Source: Paenarthrobacter sp. JL.01a
Lineage (GTDB): Bacteria > Actinomycetota > Actinomycetes > Actinomycetales > Micrococcaceae
Length of the DNA: 64,000 bases
NCBI RefSeq assembly: GCF_025452095.1
Contig: NZ_CP104877.1
Coordinates: 992,001-1,056,000, forward strand
Direction of reading: 5' to 3'
Within the stretch, counting starts at the first letter, position 1. The number at the start of each line of letters is the position of its first letter. The position numbers and the translations under genes are program-made. Positions 19,620 to 29,548 of this stretch are shown here, piece after piece. The notes below the pieces were generated by a model. It ran no database searches and was not told where the DNA came from. It saw only the letters and a list, made by a program, of their open reading frames with translations.

Positions 19620-20459
19620 CTAGATCTGGCCGACGGGGAGTTTCTTTTCCGCCTGGAAGACTTCCTCCACACGGCCCTGCGCCCAATACCCGGACAACGA
19701 AACCTGCGAACGTTCGAGTCCGCGCTGGACAAAGAAGATCTCCCGCAGACCCTTCATGTATCCGCGCTCACCGTGGGCGAAGACATCTACCCGCCCGGGC
19801 AACCACTCGGTGCCGCGGAGGGCTTCGAGGAGAAGGTCGCTGGACCCTGCGGGCGTGCCCTTACGCAACAGCCAGTGGATCTTCACTCCCTCCGGGGCTG
19901 AGATCGGGAGGGCATCGGCCTCGTTGTCGACTTCAAGGTAGACAGTTCCGCGGGCGTCGGGGGCGAGGGCTTCAACGCAGGCGGCGATGGCGGGAATCGC
20001 AGCGTCATCTCCCGCGAAGAGGTACCAGTCGGCGTCGGGGGAGGGGTTGTAGCCACCTCCGGGGCCGGTGAAGACCAGGGAATCTCCGGGCTTGGCCGCA
20101 GCAGCCCAAGGGCCTGCGAGGCCTTCATCGCCATGGACGACGAAGTCGATGGCCAGCTCCTGCGTCTCCAGGTTCACCCACCGGATGGTGTAGGTCCGGG
20201 TGTGCGGCCACTGTTCGCGGGGCATGGTCTCGCGGATGGTCCAGAGATCAAGGGGCTGTTCGTAGTCCACGCCATCCTGCGGAAAGACGATTTTGACGTA
20301 GCGGTCCACGTAGTCGTTGTTCGCGTAGTCGCTGAACCCGGGTCCGCCAGCCACGATCCGCACCATGTGCGGCGAAAGGCGTTCGCTCCGCAGGACGGTC
20401 AGGTTGACCTGCGGGCGGGTGTTGCGTGTGGCGGACGATGTGACAGGAAGAGCGGTCAT
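19620..20459 (-). CDS. Siderophore-interacting protein (SIP, ViuB-like)
   Basis: A 279-residue flavin-dependent ferric-siderophore reductase that releases iron from imported siderophores. It has the N-terminal FAD domain (RTYTIRWVNLETQELAIDFVVHGDEGLAGPWA is the FAD-binding stretch) and a C-terminal NAD(P) domain ending in the SIP-type GYWAQGRVEE motif. The ATG at 20459 directly abuts a DtxR/IdeR-type iron box at 20460-20478, so it should be repressed when iron is sufficient. The promoter must overlap the box, and the transcript may be leaderless. No siderophore transporter is adjacent. Confidence 0.93.
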   Translation of the reverse strand: MTALPVTSSATRNTRPQVNLTVLRSERLSPHMVRIVAGGPGFSDYANNDYVDRYVKIVFPQDGVDYEQPLDLWTIRETMPREQWPHTRTYTIRWVNLETQELAIDFVVHGDEGLAGPWAAAAKPGDSLVFTGPGGGYNPSPDADWYLFAGDDAAIPAIAACVEALAPDARGTVYLEVDNEADALPISAPEGVKIHWLLRKGTPAGSSDLLLEALRGTEWLPGRVDVFAHGERGYMKGLREIFFVQRGLERSQVSLSGYWAQGRVEEVFQAEKKLPVGQI

Positions 20460-20478
20460 ATAGGCAAGCCTAAGCTAA
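20460..20478 (-). promoter_or_regulatory. DtxR/IdeR iron box
   Basis: The 19-mer ATAGGCAAGCCTAAGCTAA matches the DtxR consensus TTAGGTTAGCCTAACCTAA at 15 of 19 positions. It lies immediately upstream of the siderophore-interacting gene. A DtxR-family regulator is encoded at 40731 in the same window. Confidence 0.8.
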
Positions 20479-20567
20479 TTGGCTGGGTGCTTGATGGGTA
20501 TGCGTCGAAGGTTACACACGCTCGCTCACGTTCCCGGTGTTTGGTGGGATGTGAGTGAGGGTCGGCG

Positions 20568-21335
20568 CTACAGGACCGGGAGTTCCCAGTCCACGGGCTC
20601 CGCGCCCTGCCCGGCCAGCAGTTCGTTGGTCCGGCTGAAAGGCTTGGACCCAAAGAAACCCCGGGACGCCGACAACGGGCTGGGGTGCACTGAAACTATC
20701 GACGGCGCGTCCCCCAGCAGCGGTGCGACACCTTCGGCGTCCTTGCCCCACAGGATGGCGACCAGCGGCTTCCGGTGCCCGGCACCATCCGTACGGTTTA
20801 CGACGGCGGTGACTGCCGCCGTCGTAATGGCCTCCCATCCTTTGCCGCGGTGGGCGCCGGCGTCGCGGGCCTCCACGGTGAGTACGCGGTTCAGCAGCAG
20901 GACGCCTTGCTCTGTCCACGCGCTGAGGTCGCCGTGGACGCGGGGTGGGAGGCCGAGGTCGTCCTGGAGCTCGCGGTAGATGTTGGCCAGGCTGCGGGGG
21001 ATGGGGCGGGTTTGGCGGGAGACGGAGAAGGAGAGCCCCACTGCGTGTCCCGGAGTAGGGTACGGGTCCTGGCCCAGCAGCAGCACCTTGACCTCGGCCA
21101 GCGGTTGGCGAAAAGCGCGGAGCACGTTTTCCGAGGCGGGGAGGACGTGTTTTCCTTCCCCGGCGCGACGTGCGACGTATGCCAGCGCATCACGAAGGTG
21201 CCCTTCCACAGGACGCATCGCCTCGGCCCAGTCGGGAGCCATCAGCTCCTTGAGGGGCCGGTCAATCAGCGTGGCGAAGCCAGGATCGGCTTCGCCAGCG
21301 GGTTCAAGATCAAAGAGAGCATCCTCGCCAGTCAC
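20568..21335 (-). CDS. ung: Uracil-DNA glycosylase, family 1
   Basis: A 255-residue base-excision repair enzyme that removes uracil from DNA. The water-activating motif is GQDPYP (88-93, catalytic D90), followed by [12 protein letters not shown]. The minor-groove loop is HPSPLSA with catalytic H217, and GFFGSKPF follows. The usual GQDPYH is GQDPYP here, a form I recall from actinobacterial Ung. The N-terminus is about 15 residues longer than in E. coli. It is transcribed toward the siderophore gene and is divergent from the DUF3263 gene. Confidence 0.95.
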   Translation of the reverse strand: MTGEDALFDLEPAGEADPGFATLIDRPLKELMAPDWAEAMRPVEGHLRDALAYVARRAGEGKHVLPASENVLRAFRQPLAEVKVLLLGQDPYPTPGHAVGLSFSVSRQTRPIPRSLANIYRELQDDLGLPPRVHGDLSAWTEQGVLLLNRVLTVEARDAGAHRGKGWEAITTAAVTAVVNRTDGAGHRKPLVAILWGKDAEGVAPLLGDAPSIVSVHPSPLSASRGFFGSKPFSRTNELLAGQGAEPVDWELPVL

Positions 21336-21443
21336 CCGGCCATTGTCTCCCGCGTGGCGGAGGTGGAGCGAATGACAGCGATGTTATTCGCCCGTAACAT
21401 AGGGGTAGGACATTTTCCCCAACAAGCGTCGAAGGAGTGTGCC

Positions 21444-21779
21444 GTGGCAGAACCAGCACCGGAACCAATGGCGCCGCAGGCTGACGGACTGGCCCTGGAA
21501 GACCTCGCGGCCGATACCCGAAGCGACTCGCCGCTGAGCGAGCGGGACCAGCAGATGTTGGCGCTTGAACGGCAGTGGTGGAAGTATGCCGGGGCGAAAG
21601 AGCAAGCCATCAGGGAGCTCTTCGATCTTTCCGCCACCCATTACTACCAGATCCTGAACGCGCTGATCGACACTGAGGACGCGTTGGCGCACGATCCCAT
21701 GCTCGTGAAGAGATTGCGTAGACTACGTACGTCCCGCCAGCGGGCGCGGACAGCGCGGCGCTTGGGGTCGGACGCGTAA
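21444..21779 (+). CDS. DUF3263 protein
   Basis: A 111-residue actinobacterial protein of unknown function. The conserved core, SERDQQMLALERQWWKYAGAKEQAIRELFDLSATHYYQ, looks like a small helical HTH-like domain, and the C-terminus is very basic (KRLRRLRTSRQRARTARR), so nucleic-acid binding is plausible. The frame is open from 20775, antisense to ung, but the GTG at 21444 follows AAGGAG by six bases and gives the family N-terminus. It is followed 49 bases later by an LytR-C gene. Confidence 0.82.
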   Translation: MAEPAPEPMAPQADGLALEDLAADTRSDSPLSERDQQMLALERQWWKYAGAKEQAIRELFDLSATHYYQILNALIDTEDALAHDPMLVKRLRRLRTSRQRARTARRLGSDA

Positions 21780-21828
21780 TTCGCAGGTGCGATCCGTCAG
21801 CAGCAACCAGCAAGGACAACGCTTCACC

Positions 21829-22455
21829 ATGACCAAATATGCCAGGGACGAATTCGACCAGGTCCCACAGAACACCTCCCGGCAGGGCGTTCACCGCGAC
21901 AACCAGGACGCCGCGCGCCCCACGTTGTGGCCGGTCCTGACCGTCGGAGCCGTGGCGTTGGTACTCGGCCTGGTGGCGTTCCTTATCCTGCCGAACCTCG
22001 GGATTGTCGCCCCCAGTGCGTCATCAAGCGTCACGACGCCGGCACCCCAGCAAACCTCGACGTCGCCTTCGGCTGCTCCTTCCGCTTCGAGCAGCGCACC
22101 GCCTGCCTCCAACGAACCAAGCACCCAGCCGTCGCCGTCGGCCACGCCGTCGTCGTCGCCGTCGCCCTCCACCGCCCCGGTGGACAAGAGCGTTCCGGTC
22201 GCTGTGTACAACGGAACCGGCACCGCCGGCTTGGCCGGCCGGGTGGCCGGGCTGGTGCAGGGCGGTGGCTGGACTCTTAGCACTGTCGCCAACTGGGGCG
22301 GCCTTCCGCAGCAGACGTCCGTGATCTTCTACAACGCTCCTTCCCAGAAAGCCAATGCCGAGGCTTTGGGCGCGCTTCTGGGGATCCAGTCGATCGTGGA
22401 GACCCCTGATGTGCAGCAACCACTGGTTGTAGTAGCGGGACCCGGCTACCAGTAA
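21829..22455 (+). CDS. Membrane-anchored LytR C-terminal domain protein
   Basis: A 208-residue protein: short cytoplasmic tail, one transmembrane helix (about 35-57), a Ser/Pro/Ala-rich linker (62-117, low complexity) and a LytR-C domain (about 120-205, beginning VPVAVYNGTGTAGLAGRVA). It has no catalytic LCP domain, so it is not itself a wall-polymer ligase. The domain probably binds a wall component or a partner outside the membrane. The ATG at 21829 is chosen over the open frame from 21787. Confidence 0.82.
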   Translation: MTKYARDEFDQVPQNTSRQGVHRDNQDAARPTLWPVLTVGAVALVLGLVAFLILPNLGIVAPSASSSVTTPAPQQTSTSPSAAPSASSSAPPASNEPSTQPSPSATPSSSPSPSTAPVDKSVPVAVYNGTGTAGLAGRVAGLVQGGGWTLSTVANWGGLPQQTSVIFYNAPSQKANAEALGALLGIQSIVETPDVQQPLVVVAGPGYQ

Positions 22456-22623
22456 CCGCGCCGCTCCAGGGCCCAAAAACCCAAACTCGGTTAAGCCTCA
22501 ATAACAAAACCAGCGCCCTGCCCTTTGGGGGAAGCGCAGGGATAGTGACTGTGGTTACAGTGGATTAATTCCGGTCCGGAGATCCCGGCAACCGGTCTTG
22601 GCTACTGCGAAAGTGTGGGCATC

Positions 22624-22827
22624 ATGGCATTGGGAACCGTCAAATGGTTCAACGCCGAAAAGGGCTACGGATTCATCACTGTGGATGACTCCGGCGACGA
22701 CATCTTCGTGCATTGGTCGGCTATCCAAATGGATGGCTTCCGGGCCCTCGAAGAGGGCCAGCGTGTTGAGTTCGAGTTGGGTGAGGGCCAGAAGGGTCCG
22801 CAGGCCGAAGGCGTGCGCGTAGCCTGA
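22624..22827 (+). CDS. Cold-shock domain protein
   Basis: A 67-residue CspA-type RNA chaperone. It has the two RNA-binding motifs, KGYGFI (RNP1) and DIFVHW (RNP2), and the start [17 protein letters not shown] three codons upstream is in frame, but the ATG at 22624 gives the family N-terminus. There is a leader of more than 150 bases, common for cold-shock mRNAs. It probably melts RNA structure during cold or growth transitions. A second, longer cold-shock protein is at 38198. Confidence 0.93.
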   Translation: MALGTVKWFNAEKGYGFITVDDSGDDIFVHWSAIQMDGFRALEEGQRVEFELGEGQKGPQAEGVRVA

Positions 22828-22904
22828 GGCTTTCAGTGCTCGCCGTAACGGCGGTCAGCTCTCGGCTGAAACCCTCTTCGCGGGTGCCAAAAGTGGCGCC
22901 TCTG

Positions 22905-22931
22905 CTTGCACTCTCACCAGTCGAGTGCTAA
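22905..22931 (+). promoter_or_regulatory. CIRCE element 1 (HrcA operator)
   Basis: CTTGCACTC-N9-GAGTGCTAA. It matches the CIRCE consensus TTAGCACTC-N9-GAGTGCTAA with changes only in the left arm, and the right arm is perfect. It lies 218 bp upstream of groEL. HrcA, the cognate repressor, is not encoded in the window. Confidence 0.75.
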
Positions 22932-22939
22932 TTATTGAT

Positions 22940-22966
22940 TTAGCACTCCTACGGTTCGACTGCTAA
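22940..22966 (+). promoter_or_regulatory. CIRCE element 2 (HrcA operator)
   Basis: TTAGCACTC-N9-GACTGCTAA. It has a perfect left arm and one mismatch in the right arm. It starts nine bases after element 1, so the two lie in phase on the DNA helix with a centre-to-centre distance of 35 bp. Confidence 0.85.
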
Positions 22967-24775
<1,809 letters not shown>

Positions 24776-24810
24776 GCCACCTGTCCTGCTGCGTCACGCA
24801 TAGCAAGTAC

Positions 24811-24846
24811 GACGGCGGTCCCCACCTTCTGGTGGGGGCCGCCGTC
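24811..24846 (+). terminator. groEL terminator
   Basis: A long GC-rich hairpin, GACGGCGGTCCCCACC / GGTGGGGGCCGCCGTC, with one G-T wobble and a TTCT loop. It begins 35 bases after the groEL stop and is followed by GGCGTTT. Confidence 0.85.
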
Positions 24847-24992
24847 GGCGTTTCAGCGAAGTGCCTGGGTCGCCGAACGACTACGAATACGTCCAATTCG
24901 TAGGGAAAATTACGGCGATTTCGCATGGTTCCCACGTTCTCGGTGGGCGCGGAGACAGCTTTAGTGTCGGTGCGGTCTGGCAGGATTAACGT

Positions 24993-26030
24993 ATGACGAT
25001 TATTGCTGCCGCCGACGGGTCCGCCCTCGGTAATCCTGGACCGGCCGGATGGGCCTGGTACGTTGATGACTCCTGCTGGCGAGCGGGAGGATGGCCGCAC
25101 GGGACCAACAACCAGGGAGAATTGATGGCTGTCCTGGACCTGTTCCGGTCCACAGCCCACGTGCCGCACGAAGAACTGCTCATCCTCTGCGACAGCCAAT
25201 ACGTCATCAACTGCATTACCAAGTGGATGTCGGGCTGGAAGCGCAAGGGCTGGCGCAAGGCCGACGGGAAGCCGGTCCTGAACGTTGACATCCTCAGAGA
25301 CATCGACCAGGCGATCGTGGGGCGTAAGTACACCTTCGAGTGGGTCAAGGGTCACGCGGGCCACGACCTCAACGAAGCTGCTGACGAGCGTGCACGCGCG
25401 GTGGCCTTGGCCTACCAGCAGGGCGTAGCCCCACGGACCGGTCCGGGCTTCCCGGGTGCCTTGGAGGGCACTGCCTCCTTGGAGGGCTCTGCCTCCACCG
25501 AAAGCGAGGCCTTGCCGGGTACGCCGGCCGCCCAGACGGCGGTCCGGATCCCCGAGACAGTACCGGCGCCCGTGCGCCCGGACCGGAGCATCCGGCCACA
25601 CTTTGAACCCACCCTTTTTGGTGAATCGGGCATCTTTGGCCAGGCAGATCTGTTCAGCGAACTTGGCGATGACACCTCGGCCCCGGAACTTTCGGCGGAG
25701 GACACTGTGGTGGCCTTGGAACGCGAACTGTTGCGTCCGGACGTCAGGGCCGACATCGGCAGGATCGGAGTGCTGCTCCACCCGGACTTCGCAGAGATCG
25801 GCAGCTCGGGCCGTTACTGGACCCGTGAAGCCATGATGATGGCACTCGAGGAGGACCCGGGAGATGCTACCGAACTCGAACTGCTGAGTGCCGACCGGCT
25901 CAGCGAAAACACCATCTTGCTGACGTACCGCAGCCTCAGCCACACAGGTTCAGCACTCAGGAGTTCCGTGTGGTCGCTGGACCGAGGCCAATGGCGGCTC
26001 CGGTTCCACCAAGGGACGCTGGAGAAGTAG
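24993..26030 (+). CDS. RNase HI fused to a DUF4440 domain
   Basis: A 345-residue two-domain protein. Residues 1-140 are an RNase HI with all active-site residues: D8, E43, D67, H124 (KGHAGHDLNEAAD) and D131, so it should cut the RNA strand of RNA-DNA hybrids. A flexible Ala/Pro/Glu-rich linker follows (about 145-230, including repeated LEG-SA-S units). Residues about 235-340 are a DUF4440/SnoaL-like (NTF2-fold) domain with RYWTREAMMMALEE and WSLDRGQWRLRFHQGT. The NTF2-like half may bind a small ligand or partner. No other gene is close enough for an operon. Confidence 0.88.
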   Translation: MTIIAAADGSALGNPGPAGWAWYVDDSCWRAGGWPHGTNNQGELMAVLDLFRSTAHVPHEELLILCDSQYVINCITKWMSGWKRKGWRKADGKPVLNVDILRDIDQAIVGRKYTFEWVKGHAGHDLNEAADERARAVALAYQQGVAPRTGPGFPGALEGTASLEGSASTESEALPGTPAAQTAVRIPETVPAPVRPDRSIRPHFEPTLFGESGIFGQADLFSELGDDTSAPELSAEDTVVALERELLRPDVRADIGRIGVLLHPDFAEIGSSGRYWTREAMMMALEEDPGDATELELLSADRLSENTILLTYRSLSHTGSALRSSVWSLDRGQWRLRFHQGTLEK

Positions 26031-26068
26031 GGAACGTAGCGGTGAGGCTTTGGAGCGCCGGGTATTAA

Positions 26069-26113
26069 CCTGTAGGGCCGGACGCACAGGGGGATGGCAG
26101 CCGGCCCTACAGG
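26069..26113. terminator. Hairpin between convergent genes
   Basis: A perfect 13-bp stem, CCTGTAGGGCCGG / CCGGCCCTACAGG, with a 19-base loop. It lies between the RNase HI fusion (stop 26030) and the WXG100 gene (stop 26126). No U tract on either side. Confidence 0.65.
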
Positions 26114-26125
26114 AGTTCACAGGAG

Positions 26126-26416
26126 CTAATACATGAAGCGCTGCGTGTTGCCCTGCTCAACCTCGGAGTAGCTTGTAGCTGCCGAGGACAGGGCCGTGGT
26201 GATGGAAGCCAACGATGCTTCAACCTTGCTTTGGGTGAGCGCCCATTCCACCACCAAGGCTTGAAAGTTCGTGGCCGCAGAACCCTTCCACGTAGCCTGC
26301 AGTTCCTCCAAGCCCCGCGTCATGGTGTGCACGTCGGAACTGATGCGGTCCACAGTTCCTTTGACGTTTGCCGACTTGAGCTGAAGCAGCTCGGTATCAA
26401 CGGAAATGACGCTCAT
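26126..26416 (-). CDS. WXG100-family (ESAT-6-like) protein
   Basis: A 96-residue helical hairpin protein with the WKG turn (W43-G45), as in substrates of type VII secretion. The length and the two amphipathic helices fit the family. It is alone: no EccC ATPase, partner WXG100 gene or LXG/toxin gene lies nearby. The C-terminus ends NTQRFMY without a clear YxxxD/E export signal. It could be exported by a type VII system encoded elsewhere. Confidence 0.85.
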   Translation of the reverse strand: MSVISVDTELLQLKSANVKGTVDRISSDVHTMTRGLEELQATWKGSAATNFQALVVEWALTQSKVEASLASITTALSSAATSYSEVEQGNTQRFMY

Positions 26417-26586
26417 GGGTGTTGCCTTTCGACGAAGATGTGCCGCTGAATGCGGGGATGCGTGAGCACTGCATTCAGCCTAGGTTTCGCGTTTGGCGCC
26501 CGAAACGGTTCTTCGCCGGTATGTGGACAAACGGTGCTATGTGGAAAAGAAGCGCCGTGGATAAGCAGCGCGCCGTAACAGCAGCG

Positions 26587-28050
26587 TTAGGCGGAAGGCG
26601 CCTCGGCCGGCTCTTCGTGGAACGGCAGCCGTACCACCAACGTGGCCCCGCCGCCGTCGGTCTCCCTGACCTGAACGGAACCACCGTGGGAACCCACTAT
26701 CGCTGAAACGATCGCAAGGCCCAGGCCGCTGCCACCGGTTTCCCGGGTCCGTGACGTGTCAGCCCGGTAGAAGCGTTCAAAGATCTTGTTGGTTTCCGCA
26801 TCCGGAATGCCGGCCCCGTGATCGCGGATCTCAATCACGGAATCCTTGCCGGCCGGGGTATCGCGAACGCCCACGGCGAGCTCGATCGGTGATCCTTCGG
26901 GCGTGTAGCGCAAGGCATTTCCCACCAGGTTTCCAATGACCTGGCGAAGTTTCGCCTCGTCTCCCTGTACCGGCGCAGCGGAGGGGGAACCGTCGTCGAG
27001 ACCTGTGAGCGTGATGGTGCGGTCCCCGGAGGAGGCCCGGGTATCCACCACGGCGTCATGCGCCAGGAGCTGAAGGTCCACCGGCTTGAGCTGCAACGGC
27101 CGCTGCTCATCAAGCCGCGCCAGAAGGAGCAGGTCCTCCACCATGGAACCCATCCGCTTGGCTTCGCTTTCGATCCTCCCCATGGCCATGGCGACATCCT
27201 CTTCGGTGGAGAGGGCGCCGTGCCGGTAGAGCTCGGAGAAGCCGCGGATGGTCACCAGGGGAGTCCGAAGCTCGTGGGAGGCGTCAGCTGCGAACCGCCG
27301 CATCCGGCCTTCGGACGCAGCACGCGCGGCGAAGGAGGCTTCAATGTGGGCGAGCATGGCGTTGAGGGAACCGCCGAGGCGTCCGACTTCGGTGTGGGGG
27401 TTGTCCACTTCCACACGGCGCGAGAGATCGCCGGCGGCGATGGCGGCCGCGGTCTTTTCCACTTTCGCCAAGGGCCGGAAGGATCGCGCCACAGTCCAGG
27501 TGGCGATGAAGAAGGCCAGCACCAAGGTCAGGAGGCCAACGCCCACCACCACCAGAACAGCATGCTCCATGACTTTGTCCACGGGTGTCAGGGGCAGCCC
27601 GATGATGACCACGCCGTTTTGCCCGTTGGCAACAACGCCGACGGCGACAACCCGCCAGTTTGTTCCGGCGGTGCCCTTGACCTGGAACGGCGCGTTGGCG
27701 CGCTGCTTTGCCTCCAGCGGGGTGATGTTGGCGATAGCGGGCCGGTCGCTCTGGCTGCCGCCGAACGGATACGGCGCGAGGTCCGGGACGTACAGCGTCA
27801 GTGAATAGTCCGTGGGAACAGCGGTGTCCGCAGGCGCAGCGCTGTTGGGCTCGGTCAAACGGTCAAAGGACTGGCGATCCTGGGCCAGAGCCACCGCGGC
27901 CTTGAGCTTGTCGTCCACTTGGCCCTGCAGGTAGCTCTTGACGAGCGTCAGGGTACCCGCTCCTGTTGCCGCAAGGGCAAGCAGAAGCAGGCACATGATG
28001 ATGGCAACCAGCTGCGACCGCAGTGATGCCGACTTCCAGCGTTGCAGCAA
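26587..28050 (-). CDS. Sensor histidine kinase
   Basis: A membrane histidine kinase of about 487 residues. TM1 is about 13-37 and TM2 about 164-186, flanking an extracytoplasmic sensor domain of about 125 residues. HAMP follows (187-240), then the phospho-acceptor H259 in ASHELRTP, the N box (QVIGNLVGNALRY), the G1 box (DHGAGIP) and the G2 box (GGSGLGLAIV). The start is unclear: a TTG at 28050, two bases after the response-regulator stop, is the likeliest. It is the partner of the upstream regulator and probably co-transcribed. Confidence 0.93.
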   Translation of the reverse strand: MLQRWKSASLRSQLVAIIMCLLLLALAATGAGTLTLVKSYLQGQVDDKLKAAVALAQDRQSFDRLTEPNSAAPADTAVPTDYSLTLYVPDLAPYPFGGSQSDRPAIANITPLEAKQRANAPFQVKGTAGTNWRVVAVGVVANGQNGVVIIGLPLTPVDKVMEHAVLVVVGVGLLTLVLAFFIATWTVARSFRPLAKVEKTAAAIAAGDLSRRVEVDNPHTEVGRLGGSLNAMLAHIEASFAARAASEGRMRRFAADASHELRTPLVTIRGFSELYRHGALSTEEDVAMAMGRIESEAKRMGSMVEDLLLLARLDEQRPLQLKPVDLQLLAHDAVVDTRASSGDRTITLTGLDDGSPSAAPVQGDEAKLRQVIGNLVGNALRYTPEGSPIELAVGVRDTPAGKDSVIEIRDHGAGIPDAETNKIFERFYRADTSRTRETGGSGLGLAIVSAIVGSHGGSVQVRETDGGGATLVVRLPFHEEPAEAPSA

Positions 28051-28052
28051 GG

Positions 28053-28772
28053 TCAGCGCTTCTCTGCCGTCCGCAGCACGTAGCCCACGCCGCGCTTGGT
28101 CTGGATGAGGGCTGCGGCATCGGGATCGATGTCCACCTTGCGGCGCAGGTAGGAAATGTAGGACTCCACGATCGAGGCGTCGCCGTTGAAGTCGTACTCC
28201 CACACGTGGTCAAGGATCTGGGCCTTGGACAACACACGGTTGGGGTTGAGCATGAGGTAGCGCAGGAGCTTGAACTCCGTGGGGGAGAGCTCGATGACCG
28301 TGCCGCCACGGCGCACTTCGTGTGCGTCGTCGTCGAGTTCGAGATCGTCAACGCGGATCACCGCATCGTCATCTTCCAGCGGCTGGGTACGCCGAAGAAC
28401 GGCCCGGATGCGTGCCACGACCTCGTCCAGGCTGAACGGCTTGGTGACGTAGTCGTCGCCGCCAACCGTGAGGCCCGTGACCTTGTCCTCGGTATCGTCC
28501 TTGGCGGTCAGGAAAAGGACGGGGAAATGCTTGCCGGCCGCACGAAGGCGTCGGGTGACGGTAAAACCGTCCATGTCCGGAAGCATGACGTCCAGGACTG
28601 CCAGGTCCGGGGCATGAAGGTCGGCTGCTGCGAGGGCTTCGCGACCGTTGGCTGCGGCCACCACCTCGAAACCGGCGAAACGCAGCGACGTGGACAGAAG
28701 CTCGCGAATGTTGGGTTCGTCGTCAACCACAAGGAGCTTGGCTTCAGGACCGTTCTTTTTCATGACACCCAT
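28053..28772 (-). CDS. OmpR/PhoB-type response regulator
   Basis: A 239-residue two-component regulator. The receiver domain has DDEPN, phospho-acceptor D61 (LAVLDVMLPD), and K111 (VTKPF), followed by a winged-helix DNA-binding domain ending in RGVGYVLRTAEKR. The ATG at 28772 follows GGGAG by four bases; an ATG nine bases later is the alternative. The sequence resembles the TcrX/MtrA subgroup of actinobacterial regulators. Target genes are not evident, and the divergent region upstream is occupied by the LysE gene end. Confidence 0.94.
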   Translation of the reverse strand: MGVMKKNGPEAKLLVVDDEPNIRELLSTSLRFAGFEVVAAANGREALAAADLHAPDLAVLDVMLPDMDGFTVTRRLRAAGKHFPVLFLTAKDDTEDKVTGLTVGGDDYVTKPFSLDEVVARIRAVLRRTQPLEDDDAVIRVDDLELDDDAHEVRRGGTVIELSPTEFKLLRYLMLNPNRVLSKAQILDHVWEYDFNGDASIVESYISYLRRKVDIDPDAAALIQTKRGVGYVLRTAEKR

Positions 28773-28847
28773 AGTGCTCCCAGAAACTGTGAGTTATCTG
28801 GATGCTGCATGTGAGCCTACTGCGTGCCGCCGATACGCCGAAGCGGT

Positions 28848-29480
28848 TCAAGCACCCAGGACCAGACCGAGCCCCAGCGCCACCATGGTCACGGCAATTC
28901 CACCGTCCAGAAACCGCCAGGACAACGGACGCGCAAAGAATCCGCGGAGGAAGCGGGCGCCGAACCCCAGCGAACAAAACCACAGGATGCTTCCAGCCAT
29001 GGCCCCGGCTCCGAACCACCACTGCAAGGGGCTTCCTTGGGCGCTGGCAAGCGAGCCGAGGAGCGCGATGTCCAAATAGACGTGCGGGTTGAGCCACGTG
29101 AGAGCCAGCACGGTCGTGACCGCTGCCGCGGCGCCTCCTTTGCCACGGGGACGTTCCTGACCGTCGCCGGCCATCAAAGACTGCGGACGCATGGCGCGCC
29201 TGGCGGCCATGAGGCCATATGTCACCAGGAAGGCGGCGCCTATGTAGCGGAGGACAACGACGGCGGCAGGGGCTGCCGTGGCGAGGGCACCGGTGCCAAG
29301 GACTCCGGCGGCGATGAGGACGGCGTCGGAGAGGGCGCAAACGGCGACAATGGGCACGATGTGCTCGCCGCGGATGCCCTGGCGCAGGACGAAGGCGTTC
29401 TGGGCGCCGATGGCAACGATGAGGGCCAGGCCTGTGGCCAAACCGAGGCCTGCTGAATGAAGGAAATCAAGGGAAGTCAC
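28848..29480 (-). CDS. LysE/ArgO-type basic amino-acid exporter
   Basis: A 210-residue exporter with five to six hydrophobic segments. It has the LysE signature near the N-terminus, GLALIVAIGAQNAFVLRQGI, and a conserved TWLNPHVYLDIALLG segment. Family members export lysine or arginine (and histidine) when internal levels are toxic. It is divergent from a LysR-type regulator 68 bp away, the same arrangement as lysE-lysG in Corynebacterium. Confidence 0.93.
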   Translation of the reverse strand: MTSLDFLHSAGLGLATGLALIVAIGAQNAFVLRQGIRGEHIVPIVAVCALSDAVLIAAGVLGTGALATAAPAAVVVLRYIGAAFLVTYGLMAARRAMRPQSLMAGDGQERPRGKGGAAAAVTTVLALTWLNPHVYLDIALLGSLASAQGSPLQWWFGAGAMAGSILWFCSLGFGARFLRGFFARPLSWRFLDGGIAVTMVALGLGLVLGA

Positions 29481-29548
29481 TCTTCGAAATTACGGTCAGC
29501 GGATTCCTTAGACCAGCTAAAGATTCTGATGCTGCGTAAGCTGTGCTT

